A stretch of 64,000 nucleotides of DNA from Sulfolobaceae archaeon (GCA_026627305.1 JAPNVD010000031.1:35986-99985), one strand, 5' to 3'; positions 9,410-19,582 are shown, counted from the first letter of the stretch. Numbers and translations: made by a program. Notes: generated from the sequence alone by a model not told the origin.

Positions 9410-10170
9410 GAGTTCTCTTCTACGAAATCGATAACAACCCTTATTATAGTTTAGCTTTTGAAGAGAGCATGTGGAGGAACTTAACAGAAGGTAAGGTCGA
9501 TAACACCTTAAGGATATGGAGGCATAAGAGCGTTGTAATATTGGGGTATTTCCAGGTGGCAGAGGAGGAGGTGAACTTCGATGTTGCAAGGGATTACAAG
9601 GTTGATATTGTGAGGAGGTTTACTGGAGGCGGGGCTGTGTATCAAGATCTTGGTTGTTTAGTGTGGAGTATAGCGGTCAAGGGAAAGAAGGATGGTGGCG
9701 TGGAATACCTCTATGATTTCCTTCTTAAGGGCTTCGTTAATGCCTTGAAGAGGTTCGCAGATGTAAAGGTAGAGAATATCAATGATGTTGTAGTAAACAA
9801 CAGGAAGGTCTCTGGAACATCAGCAACATTTAAGGGTGAGTACTACCTACTCCACGGTACCTTGCTTCTAGACACTGACTTAGAGCTAATGAGCAGAGTA
9901 CTGAAGGTGTCTAGTGTCAAATTGAAGGATAAGGGGGTCTCAGAGGTTAAATATAGGGTGACAAACCTTTACGAAGCTCTAGGCAGAAAGGTATCCACTA
10001 GCGAGATCATAGACGCTATAATCCAAGAGTATTCTAAACTTTTGGGAGAGAGAGCTTACTACGATGTACCCACAAAGGAGGAGATAGAACTTGCTGAGAG
10101 GCTCTACGAGAAAAAGTATTCTAAACCAGAATGGAACTTGCTTAGATTACCTTCTAGTTACTTTGTATGA
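9406..10170 (+). CDS. lplA: Lipoate-protein ligase A, catalytic subunit
   Basis: Attaches lipoate to lipoyl domains of 2-oxoacid dehydrogenases or the glycine cleavage H protein using ATP. The 254-residue biotin/lipoate ligase fold shows the RRFTGGGAVYQDLG motif near residue 65, the lysine loop (NNRKVSGTSATF) near 135 and the LLHGTLLLD strand. As in Thermoplasma, the C-terminal domain is a separate gene (lplB), which overlaps by four bases upstream. The gene faces a convergent gene at 10266. Confidence 0.92.
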   Translation: MRVLFYEIDNNPYYSLAFEESMWRNLTEGKVDNTLRIWRHKSVVILGYFQVAEEEVNFDVARDYKVDIVRRFTGGGAVYQDLGCLVWSIAVKGKKDGGVEYLYDFLLKGFVNALKRFADVKVENINDVVVNNRKVSGTSATFKGEYYLLHGTLLLDTDLELMSRVLKVSSVKLKDKGVSEVKYRVTNLYEALGRKVSTSEIIDAIIQEYSKLLGERAYYDVPTKEEIELAERLYEKKYSKPEWNLLRLPSSYFV

Positions 10171-10265
10171 GACTGGCGACTCTGTCATATTGACTAGAAA
10201 ACAATACTATATAATAATAATAAAAACTTGTTTGAATGACTTCTTTATATCAGGAGTATGAGAGC

Positions 10266-11078
10266 TTATAGCAAAGTGGAGATTATTTGGTTCTCGTCTA
10301 TCATTAAACGATAAGCCTTTAGTTCACCCTTCCCCTGTAGGAATAGCAGTTTTGATAGAGCTTCCGGTCCAGTGTAATCTCTACCCTTGTACTTTAGTTT
10401 AGCGTTAGTTAGTTCTGAATTCTTAGTAGACGCCACAAACTTAAAATCATCACCCTTCAATACTACATAAACGTTGTCCATTGAAGCCAATTCACTGATT
10501 TTCTTAATCAATTCGCTAACATCACCCTCTATCCTTGATATCTCCGTTAAATTATAGTTAATCTTGGGTCCTAGCCTCTTAAGGTAGAATTCGAAGTGTT
10601 TAGTCACAAAGTGTTCCGCGAAATTACCATACCATTTTGCCTTTTTAGAAAAGGCATCTCCTCTAAACCTATCCCAAAAGCTCGACTCATAACTTATTAC
10701 AGCTAGGATTCCCACTACGACTCCATTCTCAGATTCGTTTTTAATAGTAAAAGTGAATGACACTTTTAACATGTTATCATCGCTTGTTCCCTCGTAAATT
10801 ATCTGATTAGGTGCTAATTTAGGTCCTTCAAAGATTCCATCTATAACTCTTAATGTACCTGATTCGTCTTGGTAAATGAAAGCAGCTTTATACTTATTAT
10901 CTGGAATCAAGGCATCTGCTTGAGGCACAAATTCGTTCCTTGATTTATCGAATATCTTATATAGCATTATATGACCTGATACTCCAGCTAATACATGTGC
11001 ATCCGTTAGAACTGATAATACTGCTTCCTTCGACGTGTTCAGTTTTAATTCTGTACTATATTTCTCTTCTCTTGACAT
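10266..11078 (-). CDS. SRPBCC-like two-domain protein, unknown function
   Basis: The first about 150 residues look like a START/SRPBCC ligand-binding fold (conserved opening LNTSKEAVLSVLTDAHVLAGV, then a series of strands); this is a fold-level guess. A helical middle is followed by a small domain of about 75 residues (VYVVLKGDDFKFVAS... YTGPEALSKLLFLQGKG...). The protein at 52682-53434 has the same two-part build, with the matching C-terminal pattern FGDEEILNKLYGE. No catalytic residues can be named. It is transcribed alone and converges on lplA. Confidence 0.65.
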   Translation of the reverse strand: MSREEKYSTELKLNTSKEAVLSVLTDAHVLAGVSGHIMLYKIFDKSRNEFVPQADALIPDNKYKAAFIYQDESGTLRVIDGIFEGPKLAPNQIIYEGTSDDNMLKVSFTFTIKNESENGVVVGILAVISYESSFWDRFRGDAFSKKAKWYGNFAEHFVTKHFEFYLKRLGPKINYNLTEISRIEGDVSELIKKISELASMDNVYVVLKGDDFKFVASTKNSELTNAKLKYKGRDYTGPEALSKLLFLQGKGELKAYRLMIDENQIISTLL

Positions 11079-11337
11079 TTTACGAATATTCTCTAATATT
11101 ATAATTTAAGCTTACCCCTTACATCATCATATTAAAAAGCTTTAAAAATAATTGTTTATCAAAGAACGACTTCGGAAATTAAAATATTTTCTATGCTATC
11201 ATATCTAGATTAAAATATTTTATAATTAAAATGATACCATATGTTGAATTTAATTATTATATTTAAAAGTTTTTTTACTATTTATACAAGAAAATACTTA
11301 GAAAAGCTTTTATATGTTAAAGCCAAAGAGGTTGAGC

Positions 11338-11919
11338 ATGAGCTCCAAATCCTATTTAGTTATCGGTGTTGTAATAGGTTTAATAATAGGTGGTCTATTA
11401 GGAGGGCTTTTGGTCCCTTATTTAGGAATTGCCAATAATACCAGTGAGGCAAATAAGATATCTCAGCTTCAGAGCCAGATATCTCAGTTAGAAAGTCAAA
11501 CATCAAACCTACAAGCTCAGAACTCTCAATTGCAGGGTGAAATAAATTCGCTGAAATCAGAGAACTCTCAGTTACAAGCTCAGGTCTCTCAGTTACAGAG
11601 TATTATATCTCTTAGTGATAGCGAGACTTTAGTCTCTGAGCAGACTGTTAGCGAACCTGCAGGTCAAACCTACGAATGGGGCTTTTCATTGTCCTATCCA
11701 GGCTATTTAATAGTGACCGTCCAAAGCTCTACAACTACTAAAACTTACGTGGAGGTTGTATGGAATTATAATGGTGTAAGTTACTCTAATACTATAAATG
11801 TTGGTAGCGGGGGTACTGCTGAGTTTCCAGTCTTGCCAACAACGGTTTACGTGTATGTTGGTAATAACAACTTTTTCAATGGAGCTACTGAAACTGTGAG
11901 CATAACCTACGTATATTAG
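11338..11919 (+). CDS. Membrane-anchored coiled-coil surface protein
   Basis: An N-terminal membrane helix rich in Gly (IGLIIGGLLGGLL) is followed by about 65 residues of heptad coiled coil made almost only of Q, S, L, N and I (ISQLQSQISQLESQ and so on). An extracellular beta-rich domain of about 90 residues comes last. An ATG at 11314 is in frame, but the TATA box CTTTTATATG at about 11307-11316 fits a leaderless start at 11338. The design suggests a stalk with a head domain on the cell surface. No function is known to me. Confidence 0.7.
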   Translation: MSSKSYLVIGVVIGLIIGGLLGGLLVPYLGIANNTSEANKISQLQSQISQLESQTSNLQAQNSQLQGEINSLKSENSQLQAQVSQLQSIISLSDSETLVSEQTVSEPAGQTYEWGFSLSYPGYLIVTVQSSTTTKTYVEVVWNYNGVSYSNTINVGSGGTAEFPVLPTTVYVYVGNNNFFNGATETVSITYVY

Positions 11920-12505
11920 CCAATTCAATTATTTGCACTGCTCTACATCAAGTAACTCTACCTTCGTGACTAAAGTCAGCAAGTTAACCTTTTTGAAGCT
12001 CTGTGAGTAATTTATGCAGAATGAAGGTTAGGAGTTTGAGAACTTTTAAACCGCGTGAGGTGATGATATTTTAAACGCTACAAGCCAGTAGGAGAAGATA
12101 TCGACATATATGAATGCCGAAAAGATTGAGGACTGCTTAGCCTGGAGAGAGGGAGGTAGATAGGATATTCGGTATACTTACTTGAGATGGGATTGGAGAA
12201 ACATAAAGTGAGATCAGGCAAGAGTTAAGAATAAACTTCAATATGGACTGTTAATGGAGATTTAAAATTCATTCATTATTAGAGGAGGTTATAGAGTGTG
12301 AAAAGCAATCTCGTTAATGGATGTTTTCATAAATTTCGCCTTGTTGAGTTCTGTGTTAAGTCTACACCTACTAGCTTATCAAAGGTCTCCTAACTTTGTT
12401 AAACAGGGCTTAGAAGAGGAATTAATTTAACGATAAAAAAGTTGTTAGGGAATACTAGAATATATTCCACCAACTTTATTATAACTTCCAGGAATATACT
12501 CATAT
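11920..12505. other. Intergenic stretch with stop-ridden sequence
   Basis: No open gene. Short coding-like stretches broken by stops (for example around 12330-12430) suggest decayed coding DNA, but no family could be recognised. Confidence 0.4.
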
Positions 12506-13746
12506 ATGTCCTCTGAAGAACTGAAAAGGGTGTTGACAGACCAAAAGGAAATCTTAGGGGATAGGCTATCGAGAAGTTACGTCCCTAGGGATGTTCCAAA
12601 TATCTCGATTATCTGAGGATACCTAACATATTAGCAATATTAGGCGTTAGGAGGAGTGGAAAATCAACACTAGCAATAATGCTTTTGAAAGGAATGAATT
12701 TCTCCTTTGTAAACTTTGATGACGAGAGCCTATACGGCATTAAGGCTGAGGAATTGAGGGAGCTGGAGGAGGCAATCTACAGGGTTTATGGTAATGTAGA
12801 GTACATGGTATTTGATGAAATTCATAACGTTGAGAGATGGGAATTGTTCATTTCGAGGTTAAGGGAGAGCGGAAAGAAAATAATAATAACAGGCAGTAAC
12901 TCAAAAATGCTCTCTGGCGAGTTAGCCACTTATCTTACAGGTAGACATTTAGACTACACACTTTTTCCTTTCTCATTTAAGGAATATTTGAAGTTTAAAG
13001 GTGTTGAATTAGGGGAGTTACTCTCGACCAGGGAAAGGGCTGAGTTGAAGAACGAGCTCGAAAACTATATAAACGTGGGCGGATTCCCTGAATCATTAAT
13101 CCTAGGTAGGGAGCAGACAGACGTTATATATAACGACATACTTTTCAAGGATATAGTATCTAGGCTTAAGATAAAGCAGATAGGCAGGTTCAAGGATTTC
13201 GCTAACACGTTAATATCTTATTACTCCTCAGAGGTCTCCTTAAGTAGGCTTGCTAAAACTATGGGAATTGATGAAAAGACGGTGTTTTATTGGTCCTTTG
13301 GAATGGAGAACTCTTACTTAGTATACTTTTTACCTAGATATGGTCAGAGGTTAAGGGAGCGGTTAACGTATAGCAAAAAGGTATATGTAATCGATACAGG
13401 CTTGATCTCTAGGGTCGCAGCGAGAAAGAAGGATAAAGGTAGGCTCATAGAGAACTTGGTAGCCCTAAAACTGCTAAGGGATAACCAGCTAAAAGGGTTA
13501 TACTATATAAGTGAAAAGAATTACGAGGTCGACTTTTACGACGAGGTGAACAATAGGTTAATCCAGGTCACTTACGCTACGGATAAGGTAGAAGAGAGGG
13601 AGATAAGAGGGTTGATAAGGGCATATGAAAAGGTAAGGGCGAGGGAACTAATAGTAGTGACATATGACGTCGAGGGTGAGGAAAAGGTGGCTGAGGGAAA
13701 GTCTATTAAGCTTGTCCCCTTATACAAGTTCTTGTTAGAGTACTGA
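12506..13746 (+). pseudogene. AAA ATPase with DUF4143 domain, frameshifted
   Basis: An ATP-binding protein of the type common in archaea, with an N-terminal AAA_14 domain and a C-terminal DUF4143 nuclease-like domain. From the ATG at 12506 the frame runs about 30 codons, to around 12595, and then hits TGA at 12614. The family sequence continues in the next frame from about 12590 (SKYLDYLRIPN, then Walker A GVRRSGKST at 12643-12669) and stays open to 13746. Walker B is VFDEIHNV. The first ATG in the downstream frame (12679) lies after the P-loop and would give a dead protein. One inserted or deleted base, or a sequencing error, explains the break. Confidence 0.75.
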
Positions 13747-13824
13747 GACTGACCTCCCTCTCCAAAGTAAGATAGATAGGACGAACTCTGCATGGGCACA
13801 ATGCATAAAGCCCTAACACTAGAA

Positions 13825-13862
13825 AAAGGGTAAACCCTTTAAATTATAGGGTTAACAACCCT
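13825..13862. repeat. Two adjacent short palindromes
   Basis: AAAGGGT-AA-ACCCTTT at 13825-13840 and AGGGTT-AAC-AACCCT at 13848-13862. Both are perfect and share the AGGGT half. They lie in the 381-base gap between two convergent genes, which otherwise holds nothing that I recognise. They could be RNA hairpins, a processing site or operator-like sites. Confidence 0.6.
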
Positions 13863-14127
13863 GGATAGCAATTAGCTTCTAGGAAACCATTTCCACTATC
13901 ATTATAAGCTTAACTGAGGTTCTAAAACGCTGATAAGGCGAGAGAAATTGGAAGCCGCTAATTTCTTAATTCAGAGTAGATACTAAAGGAAGTAGTTGGG
14001 GTTAAAAGATATAACATCAGCAAGTAGTTCTTGTGATGTATTAATTTCCTCCCTGTAAATCTAATCTGGGAACAGTAGAGAGGCTACAGGGACCTTTCAT
14101 AATTGTGAGTACATTACGAAAAACTAT

Positions 14128-14919
14128 TCAACCTCTTAATCCTCTTAAGTTCACTTCTATTTGCTTCCTCAATATCTCCCCTGCAATCCCTCCGATATCT
14201 ACATCAACGTTGAAGTCCTTCTTAATCATCTGCTCCAAATGTCTACTCATCACTTCAGGGTTTACTAGACCTCCATGGGCTAATCCTACTATCCTAGGCT
14301 TCAAATCTATTTGAAGCTTTAAGCTCTTAATGTATTCATCATAGTTAAAGGGGGATGGACTAGTAGGTATTATAACATCGCCGAAGTAAGCACCAGCACT
14401 ATCACCGGTGAACAGTATGTCATTTAGCAATACCGATATATGGTGCTTAGCATGACCTGGGGTGTTTATGATTTCGAGGTACTTTCCCTCCCCTATATCA
14501 ATCTTATCTCCCCCATTGACTTCAATGACTTTACTCTCATCTATTTTCCTAACTGCCCCATAAATATCATACAGATCACCTAAAACCCTTGAAGCGGTTT
14601 CGTTTAACCTTTTAACACCCTCATCGGTGGTCAAGTATTTCTTAAAACCGCTCTTCACAGCTATTTTAACGTTCTTGTAGGTCTCAATTATTTCAGGCAA
14701 GAGCCCTATATGGTCTATGTGTAAATGCGTTATAATTACTAGGTCTAGCCTGTCGAGAAATGAAGTGTCTAAGACCGAGTTGGCAACGCCTGCATCTATC
14801 ATAACGTTCATCTTATCCCCACGGACAATATAGACTGTGATGAGGTCTGAGAACTCAGGCGGACCTGCTGGAAGGGCGTGAATACCTCTATATGGCATGA
14901 GTATATCCTCCATGGACAT
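14128..14919 (-). CDS. Metallo-beta-lactamase fold hydrolase
   Basis: Zinc-dependent hydrolase of the glyoxalase II-like MBL superfamily, 263 residues, probably cytoplasmic. The HLHIDH motif (HxHxDH) lies near residue 85, followed by a His in PGHAKHH, the Asp in FTGDSAGAYF and the C-terminal His in LAHGG. Substrate is not predictable. Two ATGs (14919 and 14913) are equally good. It is divergent from the radical SAM gene at 15086, sharing a 165-base intergenic region. Confidence 0.85.
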   Translation of the reverse strand: MSMEDILMPYRGIHALPAGPPEFSDLITVYIVRGDKMNVMIDAGVANSVLDTSFLDRLDLVIITHLHIDHIGLLPEIIETYKNVKIAVKSGFKKYLTTDEGVKRLNETASRVLGDLYDIYGAVRKIDESKVIEVNGGDKIDIGEGKYLEIINTPGHAKHHISVLLNDILFTGDSAGAYFGDVIIPTSPSPFNYDEYIKSLKLQIDLKPRIVGLAHGGLVNPEVMSRHLEQMIKKDFNVDVDIGGIAGEILRKQIEVNLRGLRG

Positions 14920-15085
14920 AATTATTAAAGTTGTTTAATTAAACTCTTATAAAATGACGTAAGACAGACTAGCGAGGAAAAAGACTAGACTACGTGAACT
15001 AGAGCTACTCAATTGCTTAAAATATTTATTAATAGTAGGTTATTGAAAAACTGTTTATTTTCTCAGAACGCAATATAATATATGT

Positions 15086-16663
15086 ATGTACGATGTGGTT
15101 TTAACAGCAGATAGAGGTTCATTTACAGATTACAACGGATCTAGTGTCTTGGGTTATGTAGCCTGTATGCCCTACAGGCTTGTCCCCAGGTTCTTTATGG
15201 ATAAATTCTTTACACCACCTATGAAGACAGACAGGGAGGGTAAGGCATTATTCGCACCTTATGCTCTGAGGAAGATCGAGGCAGTATTGGAGAGTTCAGG
15301 CTTCAGTGTTGCGGTAGTCCCTCCTGAAAAGCTCGATAAGTTCGCTAAGAACACCAGGATTATAGGTTTCACGGTTCACGACCCCTTTGGGTTGGATCCT
15401 GTAAGCGCTAAGCTTTCCTTCCTATTCGGTGGAGGTCCTACATGGACAGCTAAATTCTTCAGCGAGTTCAGCGAAAAGGTGAAGTCCCTCAAGAACAAGT
15501 ACGGGCTAAAGGTAATTGCAGGAGGACCAGGAGCATGGGAGTTGAGCATGAAAGATCACGACTGGATAGATGTGTTGTTCATTAATGAGGCAGAAGTGGA
15601 GCTACCAAGGGTTGTAAAGGGGCTGATAGATGGGGAGCAGATGCCGAAGATAGTCTATGGAAAGAGCCCAAAGGTTGATCAAATACCCCCAATCATAAAC
15701 CCCGCAAGATTAGGGGAAGTTCAGGTTACGAGGGGTTGTCCTAGAGGATGCAAGTTCTGTTCAATAACACCAGAGACGTTTAGATCTATACCTCTAGAGG
15801 TGATAAAGAAGGAAGTTGAGGTAAACATGAAGGGTGGTATAAATAAAGTTGAGTTCATAACTGACGATATCCTACTTTACGGTTCTCAGAAGTTAAGGGT
15901 AAACCACGAGGCAATAGTTAAGCTTTTCAGCGAGGTTATGAAGATGGGGGTTATAGGGATATGGTTTCCTCATATTTCAGCCCCTGCGGTGAGGGAAAGC
16001 CCTAGGACTGTTAAGGCTATGTCTGAAATCGCTAGATATGATAAAGATAGGGCTGCAGCTCCAGTGGTAGGACTTGAGACAGGGAGCATTAAGATCCTTG
16101 AAAAGTACATGTCAGCTAAGGCATTCCCATGGTCAGTTAGGGAATGGAGGGATATAATAATTGATGCCACTGCAATAATGAACGATAACTACATATATCC
16201 TTGTTATACTATGACCATAGGCTACCCTGAGGAGACTGATGAAGATGTACAACAGAGCATAGAATTAGTTCAATCTATAATAGACCACAAGTTCACAGCA
16301 TGGATCTTCCCGCTTCCTGTTATACCCATATCAACCTCTTACATTGCCAAGAATCCCTATCCCAAGCCAGAAACTCTACCCTCAGCTTACTGGGATCTGC
16401 TCTACATTTCATGGAAGCATAACTTCAAGGTCACCAGAGACCTCATCCCTATACTGACAGGAGGGATTAAGAACAACTTCGTTAAGAACCTTGTAAAGAC
16501 TATGATAGATAAGACCTTTTCAAATATAGAAGAGATATTCCTTAAGCTGAAGGAGACTAAGGGAGATTACGCAAAGACCTTCTCTAACATCAACTTGAAC
16601 AGCACCATAGGGGTATTAAAGGCGATCTATTGGCTAATAAGGGTGAGTGCAAAGAGTGACTGA
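15086..16663 (+). CDS. Radical SAM protein with B12-binding-like N-terminal domain
   Basis: Radical S-adenosylmethionine enzyme of 525 residues. The first about 200 residues resemble the cobalamin-binding-like Rossmann domain that precedes many such enzymes. The cluster motif CxxxCxxC is seen as RGCPRGCKFCS near residue 217, after which comes the usual TIM-barrel region (EFITDDILLYG, GLETGSIKILEKYM, TIGYPEETDEDV). The reaction is unknown. A shorter paralogue at 49005-50117 has lost the cysteines. The ATG at 15086 is chosen; another four bases upstream is out of frame. Confidence 0.88.
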   Translation: MYDVVLTADRGSFTDYNGSSVLGYVACMPYRLVPRFFMDKFFTPPMKTDREGKALFAPYALRKIEAVLESSGFSVAVVPPEKLDKFAKNTRIIGFTVHDPFGLDPVSAKLSFLFGGGPTWTAKFFSEFSEKVKSLKNKYGLKVIAGGPGAWELSMKDHDWIDVLFINEAEVELPRVVKGLIDGEQMPKIVYGKSPKVDQIPPIINPARLGEVQVTRGCPRGCKFCSITPETFRSIPLEVIKKEVEVNMKGGINKVEFITDDILLYGSQKLRVNHEAIVKLFSEVMKMGVIGIWFPHISAPAVRESPRTVKAMSEIARYDKDRAAAPVVGLETGSIKILEKYMSAKAFPWSVREWRDIIIDATAIMNDNYIYPCYTMTIGYPEETDEDVQQSIELVQSIIDHKFTAWIFPLPVIPISTSYIAKNPYPKPETLPSAYWDLLYISWKHNFKVTRDLIPILTGGIKNNFVKNLVKTMIDKTFSNIEEIFLKLKETKGDYAKTFSNINLNSTIGVLKAIYWLIRVSAKSD

Positions 16664-16729
16664 GTAGTTCATGTAAACGATTAAAAGGTAAGTTTTTCCC
16701 TTTAAGAGTGAGAAAGTCTGACCTCTGCC

Positions 16730-17137
16730 TCACTTAGTAACTCTTTTATTTTTATGCAAAATCCATGTACCTAAACCTATAGCCCCTAGTTTACCCTCTG
16801 AGTCCGTGAACGTGGTTTTTACAACTACTGTACTCCCACCTCTCCTGATCACATTCCCCTCCACGATAAATGGTCCCTTAAACATGGGCTCTAGGAAGCT
16901 GACTTTCAATTCTTGAGTCACCTGGTCTTCGCCATCGTTTACTGTCATAGTAGCTATTGCCCCTGCGAAGTCCATGGCTGAAAATATTATCCCTCCCTGG
17001 ATAACCTTCCCCCTTCTAGTGAACTCCTCTCTATAGGGCAATTCAAGCTTAGAATAGCCTCTCCTCAACTCCAATAGCCTTAATCCTAAAAGTTTGAAGA
17101 AGGGTTCCTCCTCTTCTAGGATTCTTATAATATCCAT
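16730..17137 (-). CDS. PaaI-family hotdog thioesterase
   Basis: A 135-residue single hotdog-fold domain. The core GGIIFSAMDFAGAIAT corresponds to the catalytic helix of PaaI-type thioesterases, and VTQELKVSFLEP to the following strand. It probably hydrolyses an acyl-CoA. It is divergent from the acyl-CoA synthetase at 17242 (about 100 bases between them), so the two may balance activation and hydrolysis of the same acids. Confidence 0.83.
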   Translation of the reverse strand: MDIIRILEEEEPFFKLLGLRLLELRRGYSKLELPYREEFTRRGKVIQGGIIFSAMDFAGAIATMTVNDGEDQVTQELKVSFLEPMFKGPFIVEGNVIRRGGSTVVVKTTFTDSEGKLGAIGLGTWILHKNKRVTK

Positions 17138-17241
17138 ATTTTATAAATTGATATGTTTATATTAAAAATTTATCAAAAGAAATCTGATTTAGCTATGAAT
17201 GAATATCTATAAAAGGTGAGAGAAAACATCTCATTTGTTTT

Positions 17242-18906
17242 ATGAAAAACTATATTAATGAACTTTATAGTATATTTTCTATAATGACTAATGAAAGGTT
17301 GTTTGAAATAGATTTAAGACAATATGGTACTGACGACTATGACGTATTATACTCAAAGTTCAAGTGGAACATCCCTGAGTATCTCAACATGGGTGAGGCG
17401 ATATCGAGAAATAAAGAGGGTATAGCGATAATATATAGGGATGATCAGGGAGGAAAAGGTGAGCTAACATATGAGGGGTTGAATACGCTCTCTAACCAAG
17501 TGGCAAACTTCCTCAGCGAGCTGGGTGTGAAGAAGGGAGAACCAGTAGGTGTAATGATAGGTCCTAGACCGGAGACTGCTTCAATCATAGTTGGAATATA
17601 TAAGATGGGTGCAGTAGCCCTTTCAATGACGCCATTGTTCGGGATAGACTCAGCAAACTATAGGATTCAACACAGCGGAGCTAAGGTAGTGTTTACAGAT
17701 AGGGAGGATATAATCAACGAGTTGAAGGCACAAGTGAAGGTTGGGCTCTCCAAGGGTGACTATACCGTTCAAGACGTAAAGAGGAGTTCAGCACAGTTCA
17801 CTCCGGTGAAGACGAAGTCAACTGATCCAGCTCATATGCTCTACACTTCGGGTACAACTGGACTACCAAAGGGTGTTCTTCTCTCCCATGGTGCAGTTCT
17901 AGCCCATATGCCTTGGTATCAGTTCGTTTTCGAGATGGCGCCCAGAGATGACGATATATTCTCGCAGATCGCTGATTGGGGGTGGATAGCTGGTATCTTG
18001 GACGTGGTGATCCCATCATTATATTATGGCAAGCCGATGGTGGCATATAACAGGGGTAGTAGGTTAGACCCAGAGAGGGTAGTCCAGGTACTTGAGGAGA
18101 CTAGAGCCACTTGCCTCTTTTCAGCCCCTACAGCGTTGAACCTAATAATGAAGTCCGTTGACGTCCGTAAATACGATTTAAGGTTAAGGGTAATAGTCGG
18201 TGGAGGGTCTCCAGTGACCTATGACCTTATAAAGTGGGGAAGTGAGGTGTTAAAGGTTCCCTTAAACGTGGGCTATGGGCAGACAGAGGCTAACGTGATT
18301 ACTGGGACTAACTCTAAGATAATGCCCTATAAGCTGTTAGAAGAGAAGGGAGGGGGAAATCTCCTAGGGAAGCCAATACCGGGTCATGTTATTGAAATAG
18401 TGGATGAAAACCTGAACGTAATGCCGCCGAATAAGGAAGGAGAGATAGCAGTTAAGCTTCCAGACCCAATAGTTATGTTGGAGTATTACAAGAACCCTGA
18501 GGCTACAGCTAAAAAGATAAGGGGAGGTTATCTACTCACTGGGGATATCGGATGGAAGGACGAGTACGGTTATATATGGTTCAAGGGAAGGGGTGACTTC
18601 ATCATAAAGGCTTCAGGATATAGGATAGGACCAGAGGAGGTTGAGTTCATAATAAACCAGCATCCTGCAGTTCTAGAGTCTGCTGTAATAGGTAAAGAGG
18701 ATCCAGTTAGAGGGGAGATAATAAAGGCTTTTATAGTGCTGAAGAAGGGATATGAGCCTAGCGAAAAGCTGAAACAGGAGATTATAGAGCTAGTGAAGAC
18801 AAGATTAGCAATGTATGCCTACCCTAGAGAGATAGAGTTCGTAAACGAGATCCCCAAGACTGAGTCAGGGAAGATAAAGAGGGCTGAGCTAAAGAAGATG
18901 GCTTAG
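17242..18906 (+). CDS. AMP-forming acyl-CoA synthetase
   Basis: Adenylate-forming enzyme that activates a carboxylic acid to its CoA thioester. Motifs are in order: the P-loop-like YTSGTTGLPKG near residue 200, the GYGQTEAN A5 motif near 347, LTGDIGWKDEYGY, KASGYRIGPEEVE (hinge) and ESGKIKRAELKK with the catalytic Lys at the end. An ATG at 17284 (MTNERLF) is a plausible alternative start, since homologues begin about there. The substrate cannot be read; medium-chain or branched acids are typical of this subgroup. Confidence 0.87.
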   Translation: MKNYINELYSIFSIMTNERLFEIDLRQYGTDDYDVLYSKFKWNIPEYLNMGEAISRNKEGIAIIYRDDQGGKGELTYEGLNTLSNQVANFLSELGVKKGEPVGVMIGPRPETASIIVGIYKMGAVALSMTPLFGIDSANYRIQHSGAKVVFTDREDIINELKAQVKVGLSKGDYTVQDVKRSSAQFTPVKTKSTDPAHMLYTSGTTGLPKGVLLSHGAVLAHMPWYQFVFEMAPRDDDIFSQIADWGWIAGILDVVIPSLYYGKPMVAYNRGSRLDPERVVQVLEETRATCLFSAPTALNLIMKSVDVRKYDLRLRVIVGGGSPVTYDLIKWGSEVLKVPLNVGYGQTEANVITGTNSKIMPYKLLEEKGGGNLLGKPIPGHVIEIVDENLNVMPPNKEGEIAVKLPDPIVMLEYYKNPEATAKKIRGGYLLTGDIGWKDEYGYIWFKGRGDFIIKASGYRIGPEEVEFIINQHPAVLESAVIGKEDPVRGEIIKAFIVLKKGYEPSEKLKQEIIELVKTRLAMYAYPREIEFVNEIPKTESGKIKRAELKKMA

Positions 18907-18985
18907 ATAGACGCTTATGTTTGTTTGCTTTGTTGTTTTTTATATGATAAATTTTTAATCTTTGCACTATAATCACTTAAACACG

Positions 18986-19582
18986 ATGTCGTGCCCTAAA
19001 ATTCTAGTCCTCTTTTACGGTTACGGTTCAATAGTGGAGTTAGCCAAAAGATGTGCTGAGGGTGCTAAGGAAGTCACAGATGAGGTTAAGATAGTTAGGG
19101 TGCCTGAGTACTTCCCTGAGGAACTGATCAAGAAGTTTAACATAAACCTAGAGGTAGTGAAGGATATACCAGAGGCTACGCTCTCAGACCTGGAGTGGGC
19201 AGATGGTATAATCATGGGCTCTCCTGGAAGGTTTGGGAATATGGCTGGGCAACTGAAGATGTTTTTAGACCAAACAGGTGCCTTATGGAGGAAGGGTGCT
19301 CTCTACGGAAAACCAGTGGGTTTCTTCACAGAGGCTTCAACGATACATGGAGGTCATGAAAGCACTATATTGGCTATGGCAAACTACGCTTACCATCATG
19401 GGATGATCATAGTACCGCCTGGCTATGGTATAAAAGAGGTAAGTGCTACAAATACTGGAGGAGGTCCTTATGGTGCTACACATCTAGGCAGTAAAAAGGA
19501 GTTAGATGACAACGAGACAGCCATAGCTAGATTTTTAGGTAGAAGAGTGGCAGAAGTGGCTAAAAAGCTGAGATGCGATTAA
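18986..19582 (+). CDS. WrbA-like NAD(P)H:quinone oxidoreductase
   Basis: Flavodoxin-fold protein that probably reduces quinones with FMN and NAD(P)H. The FMN phosphate loop (FYGYGSIVE) is at the N-terminus, GSPGRFGNMAGQLKMFLDQT follows near residue 75, and the C-terminal GGGPYGATH region is typical of WrbA (NQO type IV). A TTG at 18962 would add eight residues. I prefer the ATG at 18986. A TATA-like TTTTATATG lies about 48 bases before that ATG, so there is a short leader. It follows the acyl-CoA synthetase in the same direction but has its own promoter-like region. Confidence 0.88.
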   Translation: MSCPKILVLFYGYGSIVELAKRCAEGAKEVTDEVKIVRVPEYFPEELIKKFNINLEVVKDIPEATLSDLEWADGIIMGSPGRFGNMAGQLKMFLDQTGALWRKGALYGKPVGFFTEASTIHGGHESTILAMANYAYHHGMIIVPPGYGIKEVSATNTGGGPYGATHLGSKKELDDNETAIARFLGRRVAEVAKKLRCD

